DNA of 64,000 nucleotides from Clostridia bacterium (GTDB lineage: Bacteria; Bacillota; Clostridia; Oscillospirales; Acutalibacteraceae). Under the pieces are notes generated by a model, which did not search any database, was not told the DNA's origin, and saw only the letters and a program-made list of their open reading frames with translations. The translations under genes were made by a program, and so were the position numbers. This document shows positions 29,444 through 39,878 of this stretch, piece after piece (the first letter of the stretch is position 1; every line of letters begins with the position of its first letter). The stretch is from contig JAQXZA010000012.1 in the NCBI GenBank assembly GCA_029226955.1, forward strand, positions 20,099-84,098. Reading direction: 5' to 3'.

Positions 29444-32400
29444 ATGAAATATTCTGAGTTAATCAGTTTCAATCCCATTGAGGATGTCATACAGCTTGTA
29501 ACAGCTGGAGATACCAATAAGGCTCGTGAGTATGTAAAAACCTATGTTATGTCTGATTCAATGGCAGAAGCTTTACAGGCTCCGATTATTGACCAATTGC
29601 AAATGGACGAGGTGGTTGATAACAAAGGCGTGCTGGTAGTTGGTAACTATGGTACCGGTAAATCTCACTTGATGTCCGTTATCTCTGCTATTGCAACGGA
29701 TGCTGACAATTTGCAGTATCTACAAAATCGTAAGTTTGCCAAGCAGATGGAACCTATTGCTGGCAAATTTGAAGTTCTGCGCATTGAGATCGGTGGTCTT
29801 GTTATGCCTCTGTATGATGTCATAATGGGCGATGTGCAGGATGACTTTGATAGTCGTGGTATCAAATTTGAAGTACCTGAATACGGCAGCGTAAAGAGCC
29901 TTAAGACCGTTATCAAAAATATGATGATTGCCTTCTCTAAGAAGTATCCTGATAAGGGTTATTTGATCATCGTTGATGAGTTCCTGTCTTATCTTTCTTC
30001 CCGTGATGAGAGAGAAATCGTTCTTGACCTTGAATTCTTTCGTGCTCTTGGTGAGATGTGTTCTAAGTCCAAGTTGCGTGTCATTTTTGGCATGCAGGAG
30101 AAAATTTTTGATAATCCTCGCTTCAGCTTCGTGGCCGACACACTGAAACACGTTAGTGATCGTTTCACTCAACTTATTATTACAAAGGAAGCTACATCCT
30201 ATGTTGTGTCTGAGCGTATTTTGAAAAAAACGCCCGAGCAAAAAGCAATGATTCGCAAACACCTTGAACAGTTCTGTGGTCTTTATACCGGCATGTCATC
30301 CAGATTGGAAGAATTTGTGGACTTGTTCCCGATTCATCCTTCCTACATTGACGTATTTAATAAAATTTATTTGATAGAGAATCGCCACATCCTGAAGAAT
30401 ATCTCGGTAACCATCAAGAGCATCTTTAACACCGAGGTTCCTCAGAATGCACCGGGCATCATTTCCTTCGATAACTATTGGCCTGCAATCAAGTCTAATG
30501 GTCTGCTGAAGAGCGATGTGACCATCAGTCGTGTTGTGAATGCCAGCCAGCAGTTGGAAGATATTATCAACCGTGCTTTCCCGAAAGCTGTGTACAAGCC
30601 TCTGGCGACAAAGATTATCTATGCTTTGAGTGTGCACAGGCTTACTACCAACGGTCTGGATGTGCAGTTTGGCATGACTGCGGAAAATTTAAAGGATGAC
30701 CTGTGCCTGTATCTGCCTATGCCGGAGCAAGATGCAGATTTTCTGCTTTCTCTCATCAAAACCACTTTGCGTGACATCATGACTACCGTTTCCGGTCAAT
30801 TCATCATTTATAACGATGCAAACAATCAGTATTACATTGACGTGGATAAAATTGTGGACTACGATGCAAAGATTAAGCAGAAGGCTTCCATTCTGGCTGA
30901 TGGGGAATTGAACCGCTATTTCTATGATGTTGTTTATCGGTGCTTGGAGTGGGACGCAAAGCAATATGTTACCAACTTCAATATTTATGAATATGATCTA
31001 AATTGGGATTCTCACAATATTTTCCGTGAAGGATACTTGTTTATGGGTCTGCCAGGAGAGCGTAGCACTGCCCAGCCGGAGCGTGATTTCTATATTCATA
31101 TCATGCCTCCTTATGACGAGAACGGCAGTTGTGTGAAGAATCTTACTGATGAAGTATATCTGTACTTCAAATCCTCGGATGAATTCCGTGAAATTATGAG
31201 CTTCTATGCTGCAGCACAGAGTCTTGCCCAGATCAGCGAAGGTAAAGATAAGGAAGCATACAATAACAAGGCGAATATACTCCGTAAGAGTCTAATTAAG
31301 TATCTGAATGAAAATAAGAACACTTGCTTCGATGTAATTTATCAAGGTAAGAAGCGTCAGATGATTGAAGCTTTGAGAGGTCGCTATAACCGTGACATGA
31401 CCTTCAAGGATACCATCGACCTTGCAGCGTCACTGTGTCTCGATGAGTATTTTTGTGATAAGTACCCGGACTTCCCGATTATGAAGACCAAGATTACCCG
31501 CCGCAACATGGCAGACTGTGCTCGTGCGGCGTTTGACCATTTTGCTGGAAGAAAGACGCAGCAGTCTACATTAATGCTTCAAAGCTTTGGCATTCTGGAT
31601 GGCGACAAAATTCGTCCAGAAGGCTCCAAGTATGCAGCTTACTACATTGACCAAATTCGTAAGCTGCCGCCGCAAGGCGTTCTGAATTATTCTGACATAT
31701 TTGAGCCTTGCTTCATGGATACATATATCGAGAAGAAGTTCAAGATTGAGTTTATCTTTACTCCAATCATTTTCTTGTCTATGGTGTATGGTGGATATGC
31801 TGTTATTACAACAAAAGGCGGAAAGACCATCACAGCTTCCAATTTGGATCAGATTCCAAAGACCAATGTTACGGATCTGTACGAGTTCAAATATCTGTCT
31901 AGACCAGCTCAGATTTCTATGGCCGAACTTAAGAAGCTGTTTGAAGTGCTGGATATCAATCCTGCATTATTGGATAATCCGAATGACCGTGAGAAAGGTG
32001 TGGCTTATCTGCTTACCAAGGCACAGAAGCTGGCTAACTCTGCTGTACTGTCAGCAAACAAGTTGAATAATGGATTCGACCTGTGGGGAGAGCCTTTGGC
32101 AAATACCGCAGAGGTCGCTATGCTACAGAAGGCTTGTGCTGCTGTTAGGGACGAGTTTAGCAACTATCAGTCGAAGTTCAACACTCCTGCTAAACTGAAT
32201 AACTTTAGTCTTTCTATGGAACAGGTTGATACGCTGGCTGAACAAATCGCACAGATGTTGAAGATTCCGCAGTTTTTAAGCTTCAAGTCCGGTTGTGCTG
32301 ATATAGTTTCTTATATTGCAAACATTGAATATATTAATTTGGGTGAAGCATTCAAAGCAGAGGTTGATTCTGCGAAAGCCGAGTTTCGTGCTATCCGTGA

Positions 32401-33136
32401 TAGTATCATGGATGGTGCTTCTGGCGAAGTTGCTGCTCAGAAGGTTGATGTTGTCCTGTCCAAAGTGAAGGAAAAATATATCAACATCTATTTTGAAAAC
32501 CATAAAAAGAAGAGACTGGATATTACCGATGCCCAGCGAAGAGGAAAAATTCAGGAAGGTCGTTCACTGGCAAGTCTACGCAAACTACGATCCATTGAAA
32601 TTTTGTCCGCTGCTAAGCTGACCGATATTGAGACCGAAATGTCCAGTATCAAGGTCTGCTATGAACTGACACCGGAAGAACTGAAAACTACGCACATTTG
32701 TCCGCACTGCCGCTATCATCTTGACGATAAGGTGAAACCAGTATACGGTCAGTTGGACAATCTGGAAATTCGTATTGATGACCTGCTTACCGAGTGGACA
32801 CAGACTCTACTCAATACTATTTCTGATCCGATCGTTGCCAGCCAAAAGAAGTTCCTGTCCACCGAACAGCAACGGGCAATTGACGATTTTATTTCAAGTG
32901 GCACTCTGCCAAAGCGTGTGGACGACTTCTTTGTTAAGGCTATCAACGCATTGCTGAAGGGCTTTGAACCGGTGGTTATCGATATTGATGATCTGATGGA
33001 AAAACTGGAACAAATGCCGCCGATGGATGAAGCATCCTTCAAGGCAAAGGTAAACGAGCTGATTTCTTCCTATACAAAGGGTAAGGATTCTGGCAAACTG
33101 CGTATCGTTGTGAAACGCAGAGAAAGTGAGGGTTAA
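29444..33136 (+). CDS. brxC: BrxC-like large P-loop ATPase (DUF6079-type)
   Basis: VLVVGNYGTGKSHLMSVISAIA Walker A, YLIIVDEFLSYL Walker B, ~1230 aa, Zn-like ICPHCRYHL near C-term; operon context. Confidence 0.85.
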   Translation: MKYSELISFNPIEDVIQLVTAGDTNKAREYVKTYVMSDSMAEALQAPIIDQLQMDEVVDNKGVLVVGNYGTGKSHLMSVISAIATDADNLQYLQNRKFAKQMEPIAGKFEVLRIEIGGLVMPLYDVIMGDVQDDFDSRGIKFEVPEYGSVKSLKTVIKNMMIAFSKKYPDKGYLIIVDEFLSYLSSRDEREIVLDLEFFRALGEMCSKSKLRVIFGMQEKIFDNPRFSFVADTLKHVSDRFTQLIITKEATSYVVSERILKKTPEQKAMIRKHLEQFCGLYTGMSSRLEEFVDLFPIHPSYIDVFNKIYLIENRHILKNISVTIKSIFNTEVPQNAPGIISFDNYWPAIKSNGLLKSDVTISRVVNASQQLEDIINRAFPKAVYKPLATKIIYALSVHRLTTNGLDVQFGMTAENLKDDLCLYLPMPEQDADFLLSLIKTTLRDIMTTVSGQFIIYNDANNQYYIDVDKIVDYDAKIKQKASILADGELNRYFYDVVYRCLEWDAKQYVTNFNIYEYDLNWDSHNIFREGYLFMGLPGERSTAQPERDFYIHIMPPYDENGSCVKNLTDEVYLYFKSSDEFREIMSFYAAAQSLAQISEGKDKEAYNNKANILRKSLIKYLNENKNTCFDVIYQGKKRQMIEALRGRYNRDMTFKDTIDLAASLCLDEYFCDKYPDFPIMKTKITRRNMADCARAAFDHFAGRKTQQSTLMLQSFGILDGDKIRPEGSKYAAYYIDQIRKLPPQGVLNYSDIFEPCFMDTYIEKKFKIEFIFTPIIFLSMVYGGYAVITTKGGKTITASNLDQIPKTNVTDLYEFKYLSRPAQISMAELKKLFEVLDINPALLDNPNDREKGVAYLLTKAQKLANSAVLSANKLNNGFDLWGEPLANTAEVAMLQKACAAVRDEFSNYQSKFNTPAKLNNFSLSMEQVDTLAEQIAQMLKIPQFLSFKSGCADIVSYIANIEYINLGEAFKAEVDSAKAEFRAIRDSIMDGASGEVAAQKVDVVLSKVKEKYINIYFENHKKKRLDITDAQRRGKIQEGRSLASLRKLRSIEILSAAKLTDIETEMSSIKVCYELTPEELKTTHICPHCRYHLDDKVKPVYGQLDNLEIRIDDLLTEWTQTLLNTISDPIVASQKKFLSTEQQRAIDDFISSGTLPKRVDDFFVKAINALLKGFEPVVIDIDDLMEKLEQMPPMDEASFKAKVNELISSYTKGKDSGKLRIVVKRRESEG

Positions 33137-35619
33137 ATGAAACCGAGAAAATTGACAAAAGAGGACATTGATAAAGTACGAAACATAGAGGGTTTCCCCA
33201 TCGGTAGTGACGAGGATATTATCGCACTCTCAGATGCACCTATGTATACTGCATGTCCAAACCCGTTCATTGCTTCATTTTTGGAAGAATACGGAACGGT
33301 ATATGATGAAGAAAGAGATGAATGTGTGCATGTTCCGTATACAGATGATGTTGCCGAAGACAAGCATGATTTGATATATAATATTCATACCTATCATACA
33401 AAGTGCCACCAAAAGCAATTATGACATATTTAGAGCATTACACAAAACCTGGTGATGTTGTTTTGGATGCGTTCTCTGGTTCAGGGATGACCGGAATAGC
33501 TGCACAATTATGTCCTAGTGGGCAAAGAAACGCTATTCTTATTGATTTATCGCCGTATGCTTCATTTATAAGCATGAATTATAACACTCCTAATGATGAA
33601 AAAATTATTTTCGATTTGGAAGCAATTATAAGTGATTTAGAATCGCAATACGGTGACTTTTACCGAACTAATCATGTGGTGGATGGTCATGTTCAAAAAG
33701 GAATTGATGGACGAAATATTGAGGGAACAATAAATTATACTATTTGGTCGGATGTTTTCTTCTGCCCACATTGCGGTCATGAGATGGTCTATTATCATTC
33801 TGCACTTGATGGAAGAATGAAAGCAATGAAAAAGTTTAATTGCCCTGAGTGTAATTTTGAGATTACAAAAGCCAATATGATTCTCAAAAAGACGACAGAA
33901 GTCGATGCTTCAGGTAAATTGTATGAGTTTGTTCAAAAAAAACCAGTTCTTATTAATTATTCTATTGGAAAAAAGCGTTTCTTTAAAGAGCCAGACGAGT
34001 GTGATTTGAAAAAAATCGCAGAAGCCCGTCCGACAAAATGGATTCCAAGAGATGAATTGCCAGTTGGATATAATACAGAACAGCCGAAGCATTCTCATGG
34101 GATGTGTTGGGTGAATTCATTCTACACCAGTAGAACACAGTTATTCTTAAGTGAAGCGTATGATAGATTTAGGAAAGATAAGAAAAAGATATTCTTGTTT
34201 ACAAGCATTTTGCCTAAAATGACACTTTTAAATCGATATATGCCTGAACACGGAAGTCGAGCCTTAGTTGGACCAATGGTGGGTACATATTATGTTCCAT
34301 CTTTAAGTGTAGAAAACAATGTTATTAATCAGCTTCGTTTTCAATTGCAAAAACTTGGTCATTTGTCTTACTCAAAAGGGAATGTGTTGGTTAGCAACCA
34401 ATCAGCAACAGATCTTAGCAATATTCCTGATAATAGCATTGATTATATTTTTGTTGACCCTCCATTTGGAGCAAATATCATGTACTCGGAGCTGAATTTT
34501 ATGCCCGAAAGCTGGCTGGGTATAAAAACTCAAAATAAGGAAGAGGCGATTGTTAATAATATACAAAAGAAGGCACTTCCTGAATACACAAATTTGATGT
34601 ACAGAAGTTTTGCAGAACTATTTCGAGTCTTAAAGCCTAATCATTGGATAACTATTGAATTTCATAATTCCAAAAATGCTGTATGGAATGCTATTCAGCA
34701 AAGTCTACTGGCGGCAGGATTTGTTATTGCAGATGTAAGAACCTTGAGCAAAGAAAAGAAAACGGTAATGCAGTACAAGTCTGATAACACTGTGGATCAA
34801 GATCTTGTTATATCGGCCTATAAACCTAAGGATAGTTTTAGAAAATCATTTCTAAGTAAAGTGGGTAGTGAAGATACCGCATGGGAGTTTACAAGACATC
34901 ATTTAGAAAATCTTCCAGTTGTTGTTGTTTCAAATGATAAGATTGAGGTGATTTCTGAAAGACAGGCTTTCTTACTATTTGACAGAATGGTAGCTTATCA
35001 TATTATGCAAGGATTGCCTGTGCCTATGAGTGCAACAGATTATTACCGCGGTCTCGACGAGAAATTCTTGAAACGTGATGGTATGTACTTCTTGGCTGAT
35101 CAGGTCAACGAGTATGACACTGCAAGAATTAAGACCGATGTAGAAAACATTCAGTTGAGTATGTACGTTACTAATGAAAAGACCGCTATTTCTTGGTTGT
35201 ATCAGCAGCTGAGCGATGAGTTCGGTGGTCCGCAGACCTATGCAGAACTGCAACCGAAATTCATGCAGGAAGTTAAATCTATTGATAAGTTTGAAGCTAT
35301 GCCGGAGCTGTCTACACTGCTGGAAGAAAACTTCTTGCAGGACGAAAAAGGCCGTTGGTATATTCCGAACACTACCAAGGAAGGCGATGTAATCAAACTG
35401 CGTGAAAAAAAATTGTGGAAGGAATTTGAAGGCTATATGAACTCAAAAGGCAAGCTGAAGTTGTTTCGTTCAGAAGCTATTCGTGTCGGCTTTTCTCGCC
35501 TCTGGAAAGATAAGAACTATCAGGCAATTGTTGATATTGCAGAACGACTGCCTGAGCAGACTATTCAGGAAGACGCAAATTTGCTTATGTACTATGATAT
35601 TAGCTTGGGGAGAGTGTAA
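33137..35619 (+). pseudogene. pglXI: PglXI-type DNA adenine methyltransferase, frameshifted near 33400
   Basis: ORF 33137-33424 (...YNIHTYHTK) and ORF 33403-35619 (VPPKAIMTYLEHYTKPGDVVLDAFSGSGMTG) join if one A is added at 33400-33402; motif IV DPPFGANIMYSELN. Confidence 0.8.
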
Positions 35620-35631
35620 GGAGTTGAATAT

Positions 35632-36624
35632 ATGAAATTCACTGAATCTATGTTAGATAACTATTCTCAACCATTGAGTGCAACAGAGGATCAATACTGC
35701 CAAAATGCTATATGCATGGTCAGTGATGCTCTGAAACGCTTGGGTTTTACCGATGACGGCAAAGCAATCAGTCCGTTGTATCCGGATACATATGCATATT
35801 CTCTTCAACTGAGAAATGCAAGTAACAACCGAAAAATCAAACTATTTGTTCAAGGATCATATGCAAACAATACCAATGTACGTACGCAAAGTGATGTTGA
35901 TATCGCAGTAATCCAAGAGGAAGTGTTTATAACCGAATATCGTTCATCCGGATCAATCTATCCGCAGTCAGACTCAGATTATGGTTTTTTCACTGTACCA
36001 AAAGCTGCTAAAAGTTTTAAGGATGAAGTCCAAGAATGTCTCATCTATAAATTTGGGACAGATGTTGAGAGGAAGAACAAATCCATCAAGGTCCATGGTA
36101 ATACATACAGAAAGGATGCGGATACGGTTCCGTGCAAACGGTATAGAGACTACCGTGGCGACTATAGTAAAAATGAGTCGAACTATGTTGGTGGTGTTGT
36201 GATTACGCCCGATCATGGATCTCGTATTATCAATTATCCTGAGCAGCACATTGCAAACGGTCGAAGTAAAAATGTTGCAACGCATTATCATTATAAGAAG
36301 ATGGTACGCATAATGAAAAAAATGAGATATCTTATGGAAGATAGCTATTATCCTTCATACATAACAGCGGCATCAGGAGTTAATTCTTTTATGTTGGAAT
36401 CACTTCTGTGGAATATTGAAGATCCGTGGTATTTAGATAATTGTGGCATATACAGAAAGGTATTTGCTTTCAAGCAGATGATTACTTACCTTTCCTCTCA
36501 TAAGGGCTCGTTTAAGTTATACAAAGAAGCAAACGGAATAAAGCCTTTGTGTGCAAACAACGAAGCTTACAATAATCTTTGTGCATTCGTTGATGTGCTT
36601 TCTTCGTTCTATGAGTACGAGTGA
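35632..36624 (+). CDS. CD-NTase (cGAS/DncV-like nucleotidyltransferase) of CBASS
   Basis: LFVQGSYANNTNVRTQSDVDIAVI nucleotidyltransferase motif (GS...DxD); paired with a 2TM/beta effector. Confidence 0.85.
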   Translation: MKFTESMLDNYSQPLSATEDQYCQNAICMVSDALKRLGFTDDGKAISPLYPDTYAYSLQLRNASNNRKIKLFVQGSYANNTNVRTQSDVDIAVIQEEVFITEYRSSGSIYPQSDSDYGFFTVPKAAKSFKDEVQECLIYKFGTDVERKNKSIKVHGNTYRKDADTVPCKRYRDYRGDYSKNESNYVGGVVITPDHGSRIINYPEQHIANGRSKNVATHYHYKKMVRIMKKMRYLMEDSYYPSYITAASGVNSFMLESLLWNIEDPWYLDNCGIYRKVFAFKQMITYLSSHKGSFKLYKEANGIKPLCANNEAYNNLCAFVDVLSSFYEYE

Positions 36625-36639
36625 TTGGAGGAAAGTGGA

Positions 36640-37200
36640 ATGAACGAACATGTGAAAAAACTGATTAAGCCAATGGTTATTTTTGCTGCGATCATTTTTG
36701 CGTGCTGTTTCTTTATTAAAAAGCCAGAATCATATGATGACTATACTTCGTATTTAGGTTATTCTATTTCCGGTGTTTGTGTTCTTTTTGTTGTGTATGA
36801 AAGAGTATTATGGCGTATTATTCCTTGGAATAGACCACCAATCTTAAAAAAGAAGTATGCTGGTAAACTTTCATATGTGTATAAGAAACAACATGGTTTA
36901 AAAGATATCTCAATTCGTGTCAAGCAAACATGGCTTTCAGTTGAGATCACGACTAAAACAGACATCAATTCAAGTTATACCATCACGGGTACAATTGTGA
37001 ATGAGTACGGAATTGATGTGCTGTATTATACTTATATGACCGATCCTTCTGCTGTACATCAGGGAAAGAATCCCATTCAATACGGAACATGCCGAATGGT
37101 ATTGAATGATAATAACAAAAAAATTAAAGGTAAGTATTGGACTTCAAGTCAAACAGTTGGAGATTTGGAGTGGGAAGAGATTTCTGAAGGTAGGAGTTAA
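36640..37200 (+). CDS. Cap15-like CBASS effector (2 TM + beta-rich C-term)
   Basis: Two TM helices (IKPMVIFAAIIFACCFFI; YLGYSISGVCVLFVVYERVLW) then KKYAGKLSYVYKKQHGLKDISIRVKQTWLSVEITTKT...; directly after CD-NTase; ggagg RBS. Confidence 0.75.
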   Translation: MNEHVKKLIKPMVIFAAIIFACCFFIKKPESYDDYTSYLGYSISGVCVLFVVYERVLWRIIPWNRPPILKKKYAGKLSYVYKKQHGLKDISIRVKQTWLSVEITTKTDINSSYTITGTIVNEYGIDVLYYTYMTDPSAVHQGKNPIQYGTCRMVLNDNNKKIKGKYWTSSQTVGDLEWEEISEGRS

Positions 37201-37202
37201 CT

Positions 37203-39875
37203 ATGTATAACATCGGTGATTTTGCTTTTGATACAGTAGCTGGTGTCAATGTGCAGATCATGGAGCATATTGAGCTATGGGGATATACTTCCTATAAGGT
37301 GTTTAATCCAGCAACTGGGAATGTATATAGAGTATCAGAGGAACAATTACATATATGCGGTAATGAGACACATCTGGATGAGAATTATCTACGGTATATC
37401 ACACTGCTCTCGAAAATCAAAAACGAGACCGCCAGTGGCTTTCTGTCTGCACTGGCAAGTGGAATTATCCCATTGCCGCATCAACTTCATGTGCTGAATC
37501 GTGCAATAGAGACAAATAACATCCGCTACATACTTGCAGATGAAGTGGGTCTTGGTAAAACCATAGAGGCTGGTATGATTATCAAAGAATTAAAGAGCCG
37601 TGGTCTTGTTAAGCGTATTCTGGTTGTTTGCCCGACCGGTCTGGTTACGCAGTGGGCATCAGAAATGCATGAGAAGTTCCACGAGAAATTTCATGTGATT
37701 TTACCATCAGATTACGACACGATTCGACGCTTAACTGATGAGGAGGATGTTTATGGTCAATATGACCAAGTAATCTCTCCAATGGATTCTATTAAACCTA
37801 TAGAAAAGCACGTTGGTTGGACCAATGAGCGTGTAAAAAAATATAACGAGGAACGCATTTATTCAATCATAAACAGCGGATGGGATCTGATCATCATTGA
37901 TGAGGCTCACCGCGTTGCTGGTTCTTCCGGTGATGTGGCTAGATACAAGCTGGGCTATCTGCTGTCGCAGGCAAGCCCATATTTGCTGCTTCTGTCTGCA
38001 ACACCTCACAATGGTAAGACTGAACCGTTCCTACGCCTTGTTCGATTGTTAGATAAAGAGGCATTCCCTAACGCAAAGTCTATTGTGAAGGAACAGGTGG
38101 CTCCATATATTATTCGTACTGAAAAGCGTGAGGCTATTGACAACAATGGTAATCTGCTATTTAAGAAGCGTATTACCCATCTTGTAGAACTGAAATGGGA
38201 CGAGCGTCATACATTTCAACGTGAGCTGTATGAGTTGGTTAGTCACTATGTATCCCAGACATACGACAAAGCCAAGCACAATCGTAAAAAGAATATGTGC
38301 CTTATTTTCCTGCTGATTATTATGCAGCGTATGGTCACCAGTAGCACAGCGGCGGTGCGACAAAGCCTTGAACGTCGTTTGGAAGTATTAAAATCTCAGA
38401 ATACTCGCATCAGTTCTTTGACAGAAACAGATCTGACCGAATTGGATATTGAAGATAATGTTGTTGACGCTTTGGAAGCAATATCTCTCAATATGTCAGA
38501 GGAAATCGATGAACTGGAGCATATAATCGCTGTAGCAAAACAGGCAGAGTTTCAGCACCCGGATGTTAAGGTGGAACGCCTTATTGATATTATTGACGAA
38601 GTCCTCAGCGAAGACCGAAACCAAAAAATTATCATTTTCACGGAATTTGTTGCCACGCAAAAGTATCTTCAGAATCTACTTGAAAACAGAGGCTTTACCG
38701 TTTCTATTCTGAATGGTAGCATGGGTATTGATGAGCGTAATGAAGCATTGCAGGAGTTCAAAACCAAAACCAGCGTCTTTATTTCTACAGATGCTGGTGG
38801 CGAAGGCTTAAACTTGCAGTTCTCCAATATTATTATCAATTATGATCTACCGTGGAATCCGATGAAAATCGAACAGCGTTGTGGTCGTGCAGACCGTATT
38901 GGACAGCAACGTGATGTTCATATTTATAACTTTATTGTTGCGGATACAGTTGAGAACCGTGTTCGTGAAGTGTTGGAACAGAAGCTATCTGTCATCTTCA
39001 AAGAGCTGGGCGTTGATAAATACTCCGATGTTCTTGACAGCGAAGTAGCCGAGCTTAACTTCACAGAAGTATATATGAACTCTATCGGCAAACCTTCTTC
39101 CGTGGAGCGTAACATGTACCCAGTTGAGGCCGAAGTGAAACATCAAGTAGCAAATGTCCAGAAGTACAAGGATATCATCCGTGAGGAGAAGGATCTGACA
39201 CAGCTTGTGGGAACCGAGTCCAATTTTGATGTAGATACAGCTCTTCGACAGATGTTGGCATATTATAAAAGTTGGAAAGGTCAAGACCTGCATCTGATTG
39301 ACCGAATCGGCATTAACGACGAAGAAGTCATCCAGCATTTGCACACCGAAATATTTCAGGACAGAAACTCCCGACTCATGTCGATAGGAATTAAAAATTT
39401 CCCTAATGAAGCCGGATATTTCATGTTGTGGGAACTGTCTATTTCCGATGAAGAAAGTGGTAAACGCATTATACCCATTTTTATCAATGAAAATTTTGTC
39501 CTCCGTCCGATGGCAGGAAAGCACATTATGGATGTATTCCTTGATAGCACCAGTAGGTTGATTATTGGTTCCGCTCCGAATATAACAGATGCAGATTACC
39601 GACAACTCGAAAAGTTGAGTATGGATTTTGCCTATGACACTTTTATTGAATTGAAAGAGAAGCAGGGCAAGCTTAATCAGGAAAGTTACAACAAATATAT
39701 GTACGCCATACAACTCCGTGAAGATGCAGCGGGACATATTGGAATTGAAAATATCCGCCGTTCCAGACTAGCAAAACTGGAGCGTGAGAAGGCTTCTATT
39801 GAGGCTAAATATAAAAAAGGAAGCCAGATATTTCCTGACTTCCGCTTGATGATTCTTGTTAGATTGGAGACATAA
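37203..39875 (+). CDS. brxHII: BrxHII-like SNF2/DEAH helicase
   Basis: YILADEVGLGKTIEAGMII, LIIIDEAHRVAG, LLSATPHNGK, STDAGGEGLNLQFSNIIINYDLPWNPMKIEQRCGRADRIGQ. Confidence 0.88.
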   Translation: MYNIGDFAFDTVAGVNVQIMEHIELWGYTSYKVFNPATGNVYRVSEEQLHICGNETHLDENYLRYITLLSKIKNETASGFLSALASGIIPLPHQLHVLNRAIETNNIRYILADEVGLGKTIEAGMIIKELKSRGLVKRILVVCPTGLVTQWASEMHEKFHEKFHVILPSDYDTIRRLTDEEDVYGQYDQVISPMDSIKPIEKHVGWTNERVKKYNEERIYSIINSGWDLIIIDEAHRVAGSSGDVARYKLGYLLSQASPYLLLLSATPHNGKTEPFLRLVRLLDKEAFPNAKSIVKEQVAPYIIRTEKREAIDNNGNLLFKKRITHLVELKWDERHTFQRELYELVSHYVSQTYDKAKHNRKKNMCLIFLLIIMQRMVTSSTAAVRQSLERRLEVLKSQNTRISSLTETDLTELDIEDNVVDALEAISLNMSEEIDELEHIIAVAKQAEFQHPDVKVERLIDIIDEVLSEDRNQKIIIFTEFVATQKYLQNLLENRGFTVSILNGSMGIDERNEALQEFKTKTSVFISTDAGGEGLNLQFSNIIINYDLPWNPMKIEQRCGRADRIGQQRDVHIYNFIVADTVENRVREVLEQKLSVIFKELGVDKYSDVLDSEVAELNFTEVYMNSIGKPSSVERNMYPVEAEVKHQVANVQKYKDIIREEKDLTQLVGTESNFDVDTALRQMLAYYKSWKGQDLHLIDRIGINDEEVIQHLHTEIFQDRNSRLMSIGIKNFPNEAGYFMLWELSISDEESGKRIIPIFINENFVLRPMAGKHIMDVFLDSTSRLIIGSAPNITDADYRQLEKLSMDFAYDTFIELKEKQGKLNQESYNKYMYAIQLREDAAGHIGIENIRRSRLAKLEREKASIEAKYKKGSQIFPDFRLMILVRLET

Positions 39876-39878
39876 CAG

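Noticed and set aside
30947-30954. gagtggga match to the att core inside brxC (and another near 37169-37176)
   Set aside because: Only 8 bp, inside intact coding sequences, without the flanking AATGA; expected by chance.
38985-39737. 250-aa antisense ORF opposite brxHII
   Set aside because: Antisense to a confidently called helicase; no RBS/operon context, composition is a shadow of the + strand codons.
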